A stretch of DNA of 64,000 nt from Aequorivita capsosiphonis DSM 23843 (GCF_000429125.1 NZ_AUBG01000017.1:31004-95003), one strand, 5' to 3'. Positions 43,038-53,494 are shown, counted from the first letter of the stretch. The notes: generated by a model from the sequence alone, not told the origin. Translations and numbers: made by a program.

Positions 43038-43086
43038 TTAGAACTCTAAACTCATCGACTTCTAAACTTTTAAACTCTTAAACCTG
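43038..43086. repeat. Degenerate CTCTAAACTC/TTTTAAACTC spacer repeats
   Basis: The short spacer has ACTCTAAACTC, TTCTAAACT, TTTTAAACTC and TTAAACC words. They are the reverse complement of the GTTTA-type words at 28925-28970 and 3340-3380. Confidence 0.6.
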
Positions 43087-43098
43087 AAACCCTCTTTA

Positions 43099-45132
43099 GT
43101 GTCCATAGAAACTATACTTTACATAATCATCGCCGGAGTAATAGCTATTGCTCTGGCGCTTTTTATGTATGGGTATCGTTCAAAACAAAAAAGATCTTTA
43201 CGCTGGATTTTTGGGGTGCTTCGTTTTGTCACACTTTTTTCTATTCTGCTTTTAATAATCAATCCCAAATTCAAAAGCGAAACGTATACTATTGAAAAGC
43301 CGAAGCTACCTGTTTTGCTTGATAATTCGGCATCAATTGGGGAGTTGGAACAAATGGAAAATGTTTCAGAATTACTTCAGAAATTAAAAGAAAATAAAAA
43401 GCTTAACGATAAATTCGATATTTCTTATTTTTCCTTCGGAAGTGATTTCCGTGAAAATGATTCACTTTCATTTGATGAAAAAAACACCAATATTTCCAAG
43501 GCATTAGCTTCAACAAACGAAATTTTCAATAATCAAACCGCGCCTACACTTTTAATAACGGACGGAAATCAAACCCTTGGTAACGATTACGAATTTTCGT
43601 CAACTAATTTTAAAAATCCAATTTTTCCGGTAATTATGGGGGATTCCATAAAATACACCGATTTAAAAATTGAGCAACTAAACACCAATCGCTACGCCTT
43701 TTTAAAAAACAAATTTCCTGTTGAGGTTATTTTAACTTACAGCGGCAACATTTCCGTTAATTCTGAATTTGTAGTTACTCAAGGTTCTTCAACGGTGTAT
43801 CGTGAGTCGGTATCCTTTTCAGGAAATGAAACATCAAAAACGCTTAATTTTACACTTTCTGCAAATAGTGTTGGCCTTCAAAAATATACCGCACAGATAC
43901 TTCCGCTTGCAGATGAAAAAAATAAGACCAACAATAGCAAGCAATTTGCTGTTGAAGTTATAGATCAAGCCACCAATGTTTTGGTGATTAGCAAAATGTC
44001 CCATCCAGATTTGGGAGCTTTAAAAAAGGCAATAAGTACTAACGAGCAGCGTACCGTTACTTTTAAAAAACCATTGGAAGCCATTAGAATTCTCAATGAT
44101 TATCAACTTGTAATAATTTATCAGCCAGACCGAAATTTCGCTTCTGTTTTTTCTGAAATGGATAAACTAAAGAAAAACTCCTGGATAATCTCAGGGCTGC
44201 AGACAGATTGGTATTTCTTAAATGCCGCACAAAGTAATTTCAAAAAGAAATCGAGCAACCAAAGTGATGAGATTCAGGCAAAACTCAATACTAATTACGG
44301 CACTTTTGCGGTAGCGGATATTGGTTTTGAAAATTTCCCACCCCTACACACAAGTTTTGGAACGCTAACAGTTAATGTTCCAAATGAGGTTATGTTGGAA
44401 CAAACAGTAAACGGTATCGCTACTGGAAATCCGTTGTTTGCTACTATGGAAATAAATGGCAAGCGCGATGCTATATGGGATGGAGAAGGTTTTTGGCGTT
44501 GGCGTGCCCATAGTTTTGTTGAAACCAATAGCTTTCAGAGTTTTGATGATTTTATAGGCAATATCGTCCAATATTTAGCTTCAAACAAACGCCGAAGCAG
44601 ATTGGAGGTCGCTTCAGAAACCTTTTATTACAATAACAGTTCAATTAAAGTTTCGGCACAGTATTTCGATAAAAACTATGTGTTTGATAATCGAGCTTCC
44701 TTGAACATTAGCGTTAAAAACCAAGAGAATGAAAAGCAAACTATTTTCCCTATGCTCTTGCGAAATAATTATTTCGAAGTTGATCTTAACAGCTTGCCGG
44801 CGGGAGAATATAGCTATACGGTTTCGGTAGAAGATGAAGGCGTTTCCAGCGGCGGAAATTTCACAATTCTCGATTTTAATGTCGAGCAACAGTTCTTAAA
44901 TGCCGATGTTTCAAAATTGAAACGTGTTGCGGAAAACACGAATGGAAAAGCATACTTTACTTCGGAATCTGATGCTTTAATTCAAGCGTTGATAGCAAAT
45001 ACGAACTTCCAAAACATGGAACGCAGCGAACAAAAAGTAGTGCCTTTTGTAGATTGGAAATATCTGCTAGCACTTATCGTTCTTGCCCTTGCTGCGGAAT
45101 GGTTTATCAGAAAATACAACGGACTCATCTAA
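43099..45132 (+). CDS. VWA-like membrane protein of unknown function
   Basis: 677 residues with a GTG start. Two N-terminal membrane helices (about 6-22 and 37-56), a periplasmic region with a von Willebrand A-like metal site (LLDNSASIG, and LITDGNQTLG near 155) and a third helix near the C-terminus (YLLALIVLALAAEWFI). The arrangement resembles BatA/BatB-like and N-terminal membrane-region VWA proteins found near fabG in Flavobacteriia. The function is unknown; it may act as a scaffold in the envelope. Confidence 0.75.
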   Translation: MSIETILYIIIAGVIAIALALFMYGYRSKQKRSLRWIFGVLRFVTLFSILLLIINPKFKSETYTIEKPKLPVLLDNSASIGELEQMENVSELLQKLKENKKLNDKFDISYFSFGSDFRENDSLSFDEKNTNISKALASTNEIFNNQTAPTLLITDGNQTLGNDYEFSSTNFKNPIFPVIMGDSIKYTDLKIEQLNTNRYAFLKNKFPVEVILTYSGNISVNSEFVVTQGSSTVYRESVSFSGNETSKTLNFTLSANSVGLQKYTAQILPLADEKNKTNNSKQFAVEVIDQATNVLVISKMSHPDLGALKKAISTNEQRTVTFKKPLEAIRILNDYQLVIIYQPDRNFASVFSEMDKLKKNSWIISGLQTDWYFLNAAQSNFKKKSSNQSDEIQAKLNTNYGTFAVADIGFENFPPLHTSFGTLTVNVPNEVMLEQTVNGIATGNPLFATMEINGKRDAIWDGEGFWRWRAHSFVETNSFQSFDDFIGNIVQYLASNKRRSRLEVASETFYYNNSSIKVSAQYFDKNYVFDNRASLNISVKNQENEKQTIFPMLLRNNYFEVDLNSLPAGEYSYTVSVEDEGVSSGGNFTILDFNVEQQFLNADVSKLKRVAENTNGKAYFTSESDALIQALIANTNFQNMERSEQKVVPFVDWKYLLALIVLALAAEWFIRKYNGLI

Positions 45133-45332
45133 CCATTTGTTTAGAATTAAATTTTCTGTCATTATTTTATGTTTATACTTAATCTCATTCAGAAAAATAC
45201 AAGTTTTTTAAAGTTACATTTTATAGAATTAATTAGAGTGATATGCGATTATGGAAGATTAGGTCTAGCATCATTTGTAATACGATCTTTTTTTTATTAG
45301 TGGTGTTTAATTGAAGAACTAATAAGGACGAA

Positions 45333-46802
45333 GTGAAAAAAGTAGAGAAAAATGAGACTTACTTGACTATATGCCCTGATTGTCAGGGGCGTGGCAAAAA
45401 AAGCCGAGGCATTCGCAAAAAAGCACGAATCAGCTACCAAATAGCACTTGATCAATTTGAAAAAACGAAGGATGAAGTTACGGCTCCCGTTCCTCCTAAA
45501 AGTCAAAAATACGCTTGTTTAAATTGTAGCGGATCCGGTTTGATTCCTGCTGCTAGCCCTCCCATAGCCGATAAAGAAAATTACCCACACGTTGCTATTA
45601 TTGGTGGAGGTATTGGAGGAGTTGCCCTGGCAGTCGCTTGCTTACATCGCGGAATACCATTCACGCTTTATGAACGCGATAACTGTTTCGATGCCCGATC
45701 GCAAGGCTATGGACTCACTTTGCAACAAGCTAGTAAAGCAATTAATGGCTTGGGTCTTTTCTCCTTAGAAGAAGGGATTGTTTCAACAAAACACGTGGTT
45801 CATAATACCGCGGGAAAAGTGATAGGGGAATGGGGGATGCGAAAGTGGATGGAACCTGATAATAAAAAGACTTCAAAACGTACAAATGTGCATATCGCGA
45901 GACAGGCTTTGCGTATGGCGCTGCTTAACCAACTAGGTGATAGTGATTCGGTAAAATGGGGGCATGAGTTAGTCGATTTTAATGAATGTAAAGACGCCGC
46001 TGTTAATCTGAATTTTGCGGTGAACGGAAAAATTATAAACGACAAGGCAGATCTCGTGGTTGGAGCTGATGGTATTAGAAGTTCCGTTCGGAAATTACTG
46101 ATTGGTGAACATAACGCCCCTTTACGTTATTTGGGTTGTATTGTAATCTTGGGTATTTGTCCTTTAAGCACTCTCGAAGGTCTTGATAGTGCTTTGTTGG
46201 ACTCGGCCACGGTATTTCAAACCGTGAATGGTCATGAGCGGATTTATATGATGCCTTATTCAAAAGATGCAGTGATGTGGCAACTTAGTTTTCCAATGCC
46301 AGAAAATGAGGCTAAGGCTTTGAGCGCTCAAGGTGCTCAAGCGCTTAAGGAAGAAGCTTGTCTTAGAACTCCTTGGCATAATCCTATTCCTCAGATTATA
46401 GCTGCAACAAAGGAATCTCATATTTCTGGCTATCCAGTATATGATCGCGAAATACTGAGTTCCGAATTGTTGGAGAAAAGCGAACAAATAACACTGATTG
46501 GAGATGCAGCTCACCCTATGAGCCCATTTAAAGGCCAAGGCGCAAACCAGGCGCTACTGGATGCCCTTGCGCTAGCGCGCGGAATTTCAAAAGGTTGTAA
46601 ACCTTTATCTAATTGGAGAGAGATTGGCGTGAGGAAATGTGTTTTAACTGTATTTGAATCAGAGATGTTGGCACGCAGTACTTCCAAAGTGAAAGACTCC
46701 ACTGCGGCTGCAAAGTTTCTACATTCCGAAACGGTGCTCTATGAGGGCGATGCGCCTCGTGGAAGTTTTGCAAAGATAAAAGATGGTAACGGCAATAATT
46801 GA
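45333..46802 (+). CDS. FAD-dependent monooxygenase with N-terminal zinc-finger-like region
   Basis: 489 residues, GTG start. The N-terminal 70 residues hold two DnaJ-like motifs, CPDCQGRGKK (near 14) and CLNCSGSGLI (near 63), that would bind zinc. The rest is a class A flavoprotein hydroxylase: GGGIGGVALAVACLHRGIPF with YERD (FAD), VVGADGIRSSVR (GD-type motif) and LIGDAAHPMSPFKGQGANQA. The hydroxylase part is of the same general class as TetX and PHBH. The substrate is unknown. A 200-base spacer without any recognised element lies upstream. Confidence 0.8.
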   Translation: MKKVEKNETYLTICPDCQGRGKKSRGIRKKARISYQIALDQFEKTKDEVTAPVPPKSQKYACLNCSGSGLIPAASPPIADKENYPHVAIIGGGIGGVALAVACLHRGIPFTLYERDNCFDARSQGYGLTLQQASKAINGLGLFSLEEGIVSTKHVVHNTAGKVIGEWGMRKWMEPDNKKTSKRTNVHIARQALRMALLNQLGDSDSVKWGHELVDFNECKDAAVNLNFAVNGKIINDKADLVVGADGIRSSVRKLLIGEHNAPLRYLGCIVILGICPLSTLEGLDSALLDSATVFQTVNGHERIYMMPYSKDAVMWQLSFPMPENEAKALSAQGAQALKEEACLRTPWHNPIPQIIAATKESHISGYPVYDREILSSELLEKSEQITLIGDAAHPMSPFKGQGANQALLDALALARGISKGCKPLSNWREIGVRKCVLTVFESEMLARSTSKVKDSTAAAKFLHSETVLYEGDAPRGSFAKIKDGNGNN

Positions 46803-46827
46803 AACTTCTCAATTTATAGTTAACCTA

Positions 46828-48555
46828 TTAATCAGTCCTCTGAAACGATTTTATAATCACCAAGCCACAAACTACTGCCACAGCAGACAAACAAAATGCT
46901 AATATATTGTTGCTATAAATAAAGTTTCCAATGGCAAAAAGGGTACAATAAACACCAACGACACCTGCAAAAAAACCAAGGATTTTCATTCCAAAGCCTT
47001 TAAATTTAGATTCGTTGCCAAAGATTAAACTGTTGAAACTGTTAAGCGTTTCCGCTTCTGAAGGCTTTGTCAATAAGGTCACGAGCACCCATCCAATAGT
47101 CGTGATTACTACTCCGATAACGAGTTGCCAATGCCCGGCAATATCAACCAACGGAATTTCCATTTTACCATTAATAAAAAAGAAAGCAGCGATTACAAAG
47201 GAAATAAGCATCGCGGCAATTTCGCTATACGGGTTTATTCTGCTCCAAAACCAACGTAAAATAAAGAGTAAACCAGTTCCGGCACCAATAGAAAGCAACA
47301 AATTAAAACCATCACGCGCTTCTTCAAGTACAAGCGCCAACAAACCTGCAAAAACCATCATTAAAACCGTGGAGATTCTACCAACTGCAACCTGTTCTTT
47401 TCCGGAGGCTTCCTTCCGAAGAAAACGCACGTAAAAATCATTTACTACATAAGAACTTCCCCAGTTCAAGTGGGTTGAAATAGTACTCATAAATGCAGCA
47501 ATCAATGATGTAATAACAATTCCCAATAAACCTGCAGGTAGGAAAGTAAGCATTGCCGGATAGGATAAATCATTTTTCACAAAAGATGGATTTAAGTCGG
47601 GGAAAGCTGCTTGTAAACTTTCAATATTTGGAAAAACAATGATTGACGCCAACCCGATAATAATCCAAGGCCAGGGACGAAGTGCATAATGAGCGATATT
47701 GAAAAATAAGGTCGCCCAAGTTGCGTGTTTTTCATTTTTCGCGGCTAACATTCGCTGGGCAATATAACCTCCACCACCAGGTTCTGCACCTGGATACCAA
47801 ACGCTCCACCATTGTACGGCGAGAGGTATTATCAATAACGGAATCAATAATTCCGGTTTAGAAAAATCGGGTAGCATTGCCGTTTTTGCAGCAACGGCAG
47901 GAGTGGCGAGGAGTTTATCGATTCCGCCAATTTCGGGCATATTTACAATATAGATAGTCGCCCAAATACTTCCGACCATCGCAATTATAAATTGTACAAA
48001 ATCCGTTAATAAAACCCCTTTTAAACCTCCAAACGCCGAGTAAATAACCACAACAGGCGAAGCAATCAACAATACTTCATAAGAAGATAAACCAAACATT
48101 ACGTGGCCAATTTTAATCGCAGCCAAGCAAACGTTCGCCATAATGACAATGTTGAAGAATACACCAAGATAGATTGCACGAAACCCTCTTAAAAAAGCGG
48201 CGCTTTTACCGCTGTAACGCAATTCATAAAACTCTAAATCTGTTGTTATTCCGCTTCTTCGCCATAATTTGGCATAAAAAAATACCGTCAGCATTCCAGT
48301 AAGTAGAAAACTCCACCAAATCCAGTTTCCAAACACTCCATCCTCACGAATAACTCCGGCTACAAAGTTTGGAGTATCTGCCGCAAAAGTTGTGGCCACC
48401 ATACTTACCCCAAGTAACCACCAAGGCATATTTCTATCGGAAAGGAAAAAGGATTTCGAGTCTTTTCCTGATTTTTTAGCTACAATTAGTCCTATTGCGA
48501 TAAAAATGATAAAAAATGAAATTATGATTACCCAGTCCAGAGTTTCTAAATGCAT
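46828..48555 (-). CDS. Sodium:solute symporter
   Basis: 575 residues with about fourteen membrane helices. The N-terminus WVIIISFFIIFIAIGLIVAK and SLFFLSDRNMPWWLLGVSMV fit the SSS family (SGLT-like), with sodium-site residues expected in helices 1, 5 and 8. The substrate cannot be told from sequence; family members carry sugars, amino acids, pantothenate or sialic acid. It is divergent from the his operon with about 120 bases between the starts. Confidence 0.9.
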   Translation of the reverse strand: MHLETLDWVIIISFFIIFIAIGLIVAKKSGKDSKSFFLSDRNMPWWLLGVSMVATTFAADTPNFVAGVIREDGVFGNWIWWSFLLTGMLTVFFYAKLWRRSGITTDLEFYELRYSGKSAAFLRGFRAIYLGVFFNIVIMANVCLAAIKIGHVMFGLSSYEVLLIASPVVVIYSAFGGLKGVLLTDFVQFIIAMVGSIWATIYIVNMPEIGGIDKLLATPAVAAKTAMLPDFSKPELLIPLLIIPLAVQWWSVWYPGAEPGGGGYIAQRMLAAKNEKHATWATLFFNIAHYALRPWPWIIIGLASIIVFPNIESLQAAFPDLNPSFVKNDLSYPAMLTFLPAGLLGIVITSLIAAFMSTISTHLNWGSSYVVNDFYVRFLRKEASGKEQVAVGRISTVLMMVFAGLLALVLEEARDGFNLLLSIGAGTGLLFILRWFWSRINPYSEIAAMLISFVIAAFFFINGKMEIPLVDIAGHWQLVIGVVITTIGWVLVTLLTKPSEAETLNSFNSLIFGNESKFKGFGMKILGFFAGVVGVYCTLFAIGNFIYSNNILAFCLSAVAVVCGLVIIKSFQRTD

Positions 48556-48672
48556 AACAAGTATAGGTTTTTCGGTTGTTTAGGTTTGATTTGGTGAAAG
48601 TAAAGAAATTGCATCAAAATTATTAAAGCGTTAAAGTTTTATATTCACAGTTTTTTGAACAATTTTTTTGTT

Positions 48673-48680
48673 TAGATTTG
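48673..48680 (+). promoter_or_regulatory. Bacteroidota -7 box for his operon
   Basis: TAGATTTG, exact TAnnTTTG match, ten bases before the leader-peptide ATG at 48691. The transcript would begin only a few bases ahead of the leader start. Confidence 0.7.
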
Positions 48681-48690
48681 CCTCACAATT

Positions 48691-48747
48691 ATGAACAAGA
48701 CAGTTTCACATAACCATCATATTATTTTCCACGCTCACGCGAGGTGA
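48691..48747 (+). CDS. hisL: Histidine operon leader peptide
   Basis: An 18-codon frame reading MNKTVSHNHHIIFHAHAR: five of the 18 codons are His (three CAT, two CAC), all within the ten codons 7-16. It follows a -7 box and precedes a strong terminator and hisG. This is the standard arrangement for attenuation: when charged tRNA-His is scarce, the ribosome stalls in the His run and the terminator is prevented from forming. The alternative antiterminator fold was not resolved by eye. The peptide has no other function. Confidence 0.88.
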   Translation: MNKTVSHNHHIIFHAHAR

Positions 48748-48778
48748 TATGGCTGTTGTGTAAACTTAACAATATTCA

Positions 48779-48812
48779 AAAACCCGTTTGAGCAATCAAA
48801 CGGGTTTTTTTA
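48779..48812 (+). terminator. his attenuator terminator
   Basis: AACCCGTTTG-AGCAAT-CAAACGGGTT (10-base perfect stem) followed by Ts, 32 bases after the leader stop codon and 35 before hisG. Being between leader peptide and first structural gene, it is an attenuator. Confidence 0.9.
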
Positions 48813-48846
48813 TTCTCTAAACTGAACAGAATTATTATTTCAAAAT

Positions 48847-49704
48847 ATGAAAAAACTAAAAATTGCAGTACAAAAATCCGGACGTCTTCACGACGAATCC
48901 CTCTCTTTATTAAAGGATTGCGGAATTAATATAGATAACGGACGCGATCAGTTAAAAGCTTCGGCAACCAATTTTCCTTTGGAAATCTACTATTTGCGCA
49001 ATGGCGATATTCCGCAGTATTTAAAGGATGGAGTAGTGGATTGCGCAATTATTGGTGAAAACATTCTTATTGAAAAAGGAGAGGGAACAAGTATCGCTGA
49101 CCGATTGGGTTTTTCAAAATGCAGAGTTTCACTTGCCATTCCAAATTCGTTTAAATACGAATCAATTGAAGATTTAAACGGAAAACGAATTGCCACCAGC
49201 TATCCCGAAACACTGCGAGACTACTTAAAGCAAAAAGGAATCGAGGCAGAGCTGCACATAATTAGCGGCAGCGTAGAAATCGCCCCCAACATAGGCCTTG
49301 CTGATGCGATCTGTGATATTGTTAGTAGTGGGAGCACCTTATTTAAAAACAATCTAAAGGAGGTGGAAGTTATTCTTAAAAGTGAAGCAGTTCTGGCCGT
49401 TTCGCCAAATATTTCGGATAATGAAAATATAATTCTCAATAAACTTCGCTTTAGAATCCAATCGGTTTTACAAGGTCGCGATTCGCGTTACGTTCTCTTA
49501 AATGCTCCAAATGATAAGATAGAAGATATTATCAAAATTCTTCCCGGAATGAAAAGTCCCACCTTGCTTCCTTTGGCCGAAGAGGGTTGGAGCAGCCTTC
49601 ATTCCGTTGTAAACAAGGATACTTTTTGGGAGGTGATAGACGAGCTAAAACTAGCCGGGGCAGAAGGAATTCTTGTTTGCCCGATTGAGAAAATGATAGT
49701 TTGA
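48847..49704 (+). CDS. hisG: ATP phosphoribosyltransferase, long form
   Basis: 285 residues. The N-terminal periplasmic-binding-like domains contain KIAVQKSGRLHDESL and the PRPP-site segment ADAICDIVSSGSTLFKNNL. The C-terminal 75 residues are the ACT-like regulatory domain that binds histidine, so no hisZ is needed. First step of histidine synthesis and point of feedback inhibition. First structural gene after the attenuator. Confidence 0.95.
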   Translation: MKKLKIAVQKSGRLHDESLSLLKDCGINIDNGRDQLKASATNFPLEIYYLRNGDIPQYLKDGVVDCAIIGENILIEKGEGTSIADRLGFSKCRVSLAIPNSFKYESIEDLNGKRIATSYPETLRDYLKQKGIEAELHIISGSVEIAPNIGLADAICDIVSSGSTLFKNNLKEVEVILKSEAVLAVSPNISDNENIILNKLRFRIQSVLQGRDSRYVLLNAPNDKIEDIIKILPGMKSPTLLPLAEEGWSSLHSVVNKDTFWEVIDELKLAGAEGILVCPIEKMIV

Positions 49705-49785
49705 AAGTTGAAAGTTGAAATTGCGAAATAAGAACGACGAATTCTGAATCTTGAACATTAAATTTTAAACCTTGAATTTTTTAAG

Positions 49786-51084
49786 ATGAATAAAATATAC
49801 AATCCTAAACCTGAAACTTGGAGTGAGCTTTTAAAAAGACCCACTCAAAGCCTTGCAGATGTGGAAGCAAGCGTTAACGAAATATTTTCTGAAGTAAAAT
49901 CGAATGGCGATAAAGCAGTTAAGAAGTACACTCAAGCCTTTGATGGTATTTCCATTGAAGAGTTGTTGGTTTCCAAGAAAGAAATTGATGTGGCTGAAAA
50001 AATGGTTTCCGGTGAGTTAAAAGAGGCCATCAACTTGGCAAAAGTGAACATAGAAAAATTCCACAGGGCACAAAAAACCGAAAGAATAGAAGTAGAAACT
50101 ACTGAAGGGGTGCTTTGTTGGCAGGAAAAACGACCTATACAAAAGATCGGACTTTACGTTCCGGGAGGGTCCGCCCCTTTGTTTTCAACGGTGCTAATGT
50201 TGGCTATTCCAGCAAACATAGCAGGTTGTAACGAGATTGTGCTTTGTACGCCACCTGATAAAAACGGTGAAATAAACCCGGTTATCTTATATGCTGCGAA
50301 ATTATGTGGTGTTACTAAAATTTATAAAATAGGAGGGATCCAAGCCATCGCCGCAATGACTTTTGGTACCCAAAGTGTTCCTAAAGTTTATAAGATATTC
50401 GGTCCCGGAAACCAGTTTGTTACCGTTGCAAAACAGATTGCAACAAAATATAATTTGGCTATAGATATGCCAGCTGGTCCTTCGGAATTACTGGTATTTG
50501 CAGATGATACAGCTAATGTTTCCTTTATTGCTTCAGATCTTTTATCACAAGCGGAACACGGCGCAGATAGTCAGGTAATTCTGGTTACAACTTCGGAAAA
50601 ACTATTGAATTCCGTAGAAGTGGAAATTGAAAAACAACTTCAAGTTTTGCCACGTAAAGCTATTGCATCACAAGCGATTAATAATTCAAAGTTGATTTTA
50701 GTTGAATCCGTTTCTAAAGCAATCGATTTGATAAATGAATACGGCCCTGAACATTTTATAGTGGTTTCAAAAGACGAAGATTTTTTCCTTAAAAACATTC
50801 AAAATGCAGGCTCCGTATTTATAGGAAATTACACCCCCGAAAGTGCTGGAGACTATGCTTCGGGTACCAATCACACCTTGCCAACCAACGGTTTTGCAAA
50901 GCAATATAGTGGCGTTAATTTGGACAGTTTTCTAAAAAGTATGACGTTTCAGAAGATTTCCGAAAAAGGAATTCAAAATATAGGAAATGCGATAGAAATA
51001 ATGGCAGAGGCCGAAGGTTTACAAGCGCATAAAAACGCAGTGACCTTGAGGTTAGACAATTTAAAAAGGACTAAAGATGAATAA
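49786..51084 (+). CDS. hisD: Histidinol dehydrogenase
   Basis: 432 residues. IQKIGLYVPGGSAPLFSTVL and MPAGPSELLVFADDTA with SQAEHGADSQVILVT (zinc and catalytic Glu/His region), plus EHFIVVSKDE and the GTNHTLPTNGFAKQYSG C-terminal motif. It oxidises histidinol to histidine in two NAD-dependent steps. It is 82 bases after hisG; that spacer has GTTGAAA repeat words. Its last eight bases overlap hisC. Confidence 0.95.
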   Translation: MNKIYNPKPETWSELLKRPTQSLADVEASVNEIFSEVKSNGDKAVKKYTQAFDGISIEELLVSKKEIDVAEKMVSGELKEAINLAKVNIEKFHRAQKTERIEVETTEGVLCWQEKRPIQKIGLYVPGGSAPLFSTVLMLAIPANIAGCNEIVLCTPPDKNGEINPVILYAAKLCGVTKIYKIGGIQAIAAMTFGTQSVPKVYKIFGPGNQFVTVAKQIATKYNLAIDMPAGPSELLVFADDTANVSFIASDLLSQAEHGADSQVILVTTSEKLLNSVEVEIEKQLQVLPRKAIASQAINNSKLILVESVSKAIDLINEYGPEHFIVVSKDEDFFLKNIQNAGSVFIGNYTPESAGDYASGTNHTLPTNGFAKQYSGVNLDSFLKSMTFQKISEKGIQNIGNAIEIMAEAEGLQAHKNAVTLRLDNLKRTKDE

Positions 51085-52129
51085 GAATGTTTTTAATTTG
51101 GAGCTCTTAATTCGCCCAAACGTCCTCAAAATGAAGCCATACAGCTCCGCGCGTGATGAATTCAAGGATTTCGATCAAGAAATGATTTTCCTTGATGCCA
51201 ACGAAAATCCCTTTGAAACTGCTGTAAACCGTTATCCCGATCCGCAGCAGCGAAAACTGAAAAGCATTCTTTCACAACAAAAGAACATTCCTACGAATCA
51301 AATTCTTTTGGGAAATGGTAGTGATGAAGTCCTCGACCTAATTTTCCGTGCGTTTTGCGAACCTGCGAAAGACAATATAATTACGCTTCCGCCAACCTAC
51401 GGAATGTATAGCGTTTTGGCTAATTTAAACGATATTGAAAATAGGGAAGTGTTGCTTGATTCTGATTTTCAACCCGATTTGGATGAGATTTCAGAAACGA
51501 TGGATTCTCGTACAAAATTATTGTTCATCTGCTCTCCCAACAATCCGACGGGCAATTTAATTTCTTCAGAAAAGATTACAAAACTATTGAACAATTCTAA
51601 AGGATTGGTAGTAATTGATGAAGCGTATATTGATTTCGTTTCAAATGAAAGTTGGTTAAAAAGATTGAAGGAATTTCCAAATCTGATTATTACACAAACG
51701 CTTTCAAAAGCATACGGAATGGCGGGAATCCGTTTGGGAATTTGTTACGCTTCCGCAGAAATAATTGCTGTTTTAAACAAAATCAAACCTCCGTACAACA
51801 TCAATAAATTGACGCAGCAGAAGGCAATTGAACAACTTCAGGACATTACGAGATCTATAGTTGATATAGCCTTATTGAATGAAGAAAAGAACGCTTTATC
51901 TAAAGCTTTAGTTGAAGTATGTTTTATTCAGAATATATATCCATCCGACTCTAATTTTATTCTTATAAAAGTTGACAATGCAGAAAAACGTTATTTACAA
52001 TTATTAGAAAAAGGCATCGTAGTTCGAAACAGAAGTTCGCAGCCGCTTTGTGAGAATACACTACGTATAACAATTGGAACTGCTTGGGAAAACGAAAAAC
52101 TAATCAACATTATAAAAACATTAAAATGA
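51077..52129 (+). CDS. hisC: Histidinol-phosphate aminotransferase
   Basis: 350 residues, PLP-dependent class II fold. [35 protein letters not shown] and the PLP lysine in [15 protein letters not shown]. It makes histidinol phosphate from imidazole acetol phosphate. The start overlaps hisD by eight bases and the end shares an ATGA overlap with hisB, so the three are coupled. Confidence 0.95.
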   Translation: MNKNVFNLELLIRPNVLKMKPYSSARDEFKDFDQEMIFLDANENPFETAVNRYPDPQQRKLKSILSQQKNIPTNQILLGNGSDEVLDLIFRAFCEPAKDNIITLPPTYGMYSVLANLNDIENREVLLDSDFQPDLDEISETMDSRTKLLFICSPNNPTGNLISSEKITKLLNNSKGLVVIDEAYIDFVSNESWLKRLKEFPNLIITQTLSKAYGMAGIRLGICYASAEIIAVLNKIKPPYNINKLTQQKAIEQLQDITRSIVDIALLNEEKNALSKALVEVCFIQNIYPSDSNFILIKVDNAEKRYLQLLEKGIVVRNRSSQPLCENTLRITIGTAWENEKLINIIKTLK

Positions 52130-53265
52130 TAAAGAAACGCATACTTTTTATTGACCGCGACGGCACAATAATAAAGGAAACTGTAGATGAGCAAATAGAC
52201 GCTTTTGATAAAATGATCTTTTATCCGAAAGTGTTTACCTATCTAGGAAAAATCGCCAAGGAGCTGGATTTTGAATTGGTAATGATAACCAATCAGGACG
52301 GGTTGGGAACGGAATCTTTCCCGGAAGATACTTTTTGGCCGGTTCAGGATTTCATTATAAAATCCTTGGAAAATGAAGGTGTGGTTTTTCAAAATATACT
52401 TATTGATTGCACTTTTCCACAAGAAAATGCAAATACCCGTAAACCGGGAATTGGTTTATTGAAGGAGTATTTTTCTGAAGACTACGATCTTGAAAATTCA
52501 TTTGTTATAGGCGATAGGTTGACAGACATCGAACTTGCGAAAAACCTTGGCTCAAAAGGGATTTTTATTAATGACCACACTAACTTGGGCACTGACGAAA
52601 TTGCGTCAAAAGCGGAAGAACTGCAAAAATATATTGCTCTAGATACAAACGACTGGCAAGAAATTTATGAGTTTTTAAAATTGAAACAACGCGTTTCTGA
52701 AATCGAACGCGAAACAAACGAAACGGATATTTCAATAAAATTAAACCTAGACGGCACAGGGAAGAGTGATATAAGCACGGGGATTGCATTTTTTGACCAT
52801 ATGCTGGACCAATTGGCAAGACACGGGCAAATGGACTTAGAGATCACTGTAAAGGGTGATTTGGAAGTAGATGAGCACCACACTATAGAAGATACCGCAA
52901 TTGCTTTGGGTGAAGTTTTTAATAAGGCGCTTGGGGAAAAGCTGGGAATGGAACGCTATGGTTTCTGTTTGCCAATGGACGATTGTTTGGCCCAGGTTGC
53001 TATTGATTTCGGTGGGAGAAATTGGTTGGTTTGGGATGCAGATTTTAAACGCGAAATGATTGGAAAAATGCCGACGGAAATGTTTTATCATTTCTTTAAA
53101 AGCTTTACCGATGGCGCGCGAGCGAACCTCAACATTAAAGCTGAAGGAACAAACGAACATCACAAGATTGAGGCAATTTTTAAAGCCTTTGCAAAAGCGA
53201 TTAAAATGGCTGTAAAACGCGATGCGGAGAAAATGATTTTACCAACGACAAAAGGAAAGTTGTGA
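52126..53265 (+). CDS. hisB: Bifunctional histidinol-phosphatase / imidazoleglycerol-phosphate dehydratase
   Basis: 379 residues from the ATG at 52126 ([14 protein letters not shown]), which overlaps the hisC stop. The N-terminal 165 residues are a HAD phosphatase ([23 protein letters not shown]). The C-terminal part is the dehydratase with its two manganese-binding histidine clusters ([16 protein letters not shown] and [18 protein letters not shown]). It performs steps 6 and 8 of the pathway. Confidence 0.96.
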   Translation: MIKKRILFIDRDGTIIKETVDEQIDAFDKMIFYPKVFTYLGKIAKELDFELVMITNQDGLGTESFPEDTFWPVQDFIIKSLENEGVVFQNILIDCTFPQENANTRKPGIGLLKEYFSEDYDLENSFVIGDRLTDIELAKNLGSKGIFINDHTNLGTDEIASKAEELQKYIALDTNDWQEIYEFLKLKQRVSEIERETNETDISIKLNLDGTGKSDISTGIAFFDHMLDQLARHGQMDLEITVKGDLEVDEHHTIEDTAIALGEVFNKALGEKLGMERYGFCLPMDDCLAQVAIDFGGRNWLVWDADFKREMIGKMPTEMFYHFFKSFTDGARANLNIKAEGTNEHHKIEAIFKAFAKAIKMAVKRDAEKMILPTTKGKL

Positions 53266-53282
53266 TTTCTAAATACGAGTAA

Positions 53283-53420
53283 AGGAATTAACGACGAGGT
53301 ACGAACGACGAAGGACGAATTGCGAAATCGGAAAATAGAAATTAGAAATACGAGTTCTAAATGACGAAAGACGAAAGTATAAATCAGAAATACGAAATTG
53401 GAAAAACGAAATACAACAAA
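53283..53420. repeat. ACGA-type spacer repeats between hisB and hisH
   Basis: Words such as AACGACGAGGTACGAACGAC (53290-53309), GACGAAAGACGAAAG and AATACGAAATTGG fill the spacer. The exact reverse complement of the first word occurs in the tandem array downstream (around 55615). Confidence 0.75.
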
Positions 53421-53494
53421 AGAAACTTTATAAAACCCATCTAATCCGCCGTGGTGGAGAACTGTTATGAAAACTAAAATAAATGAAAATATAG

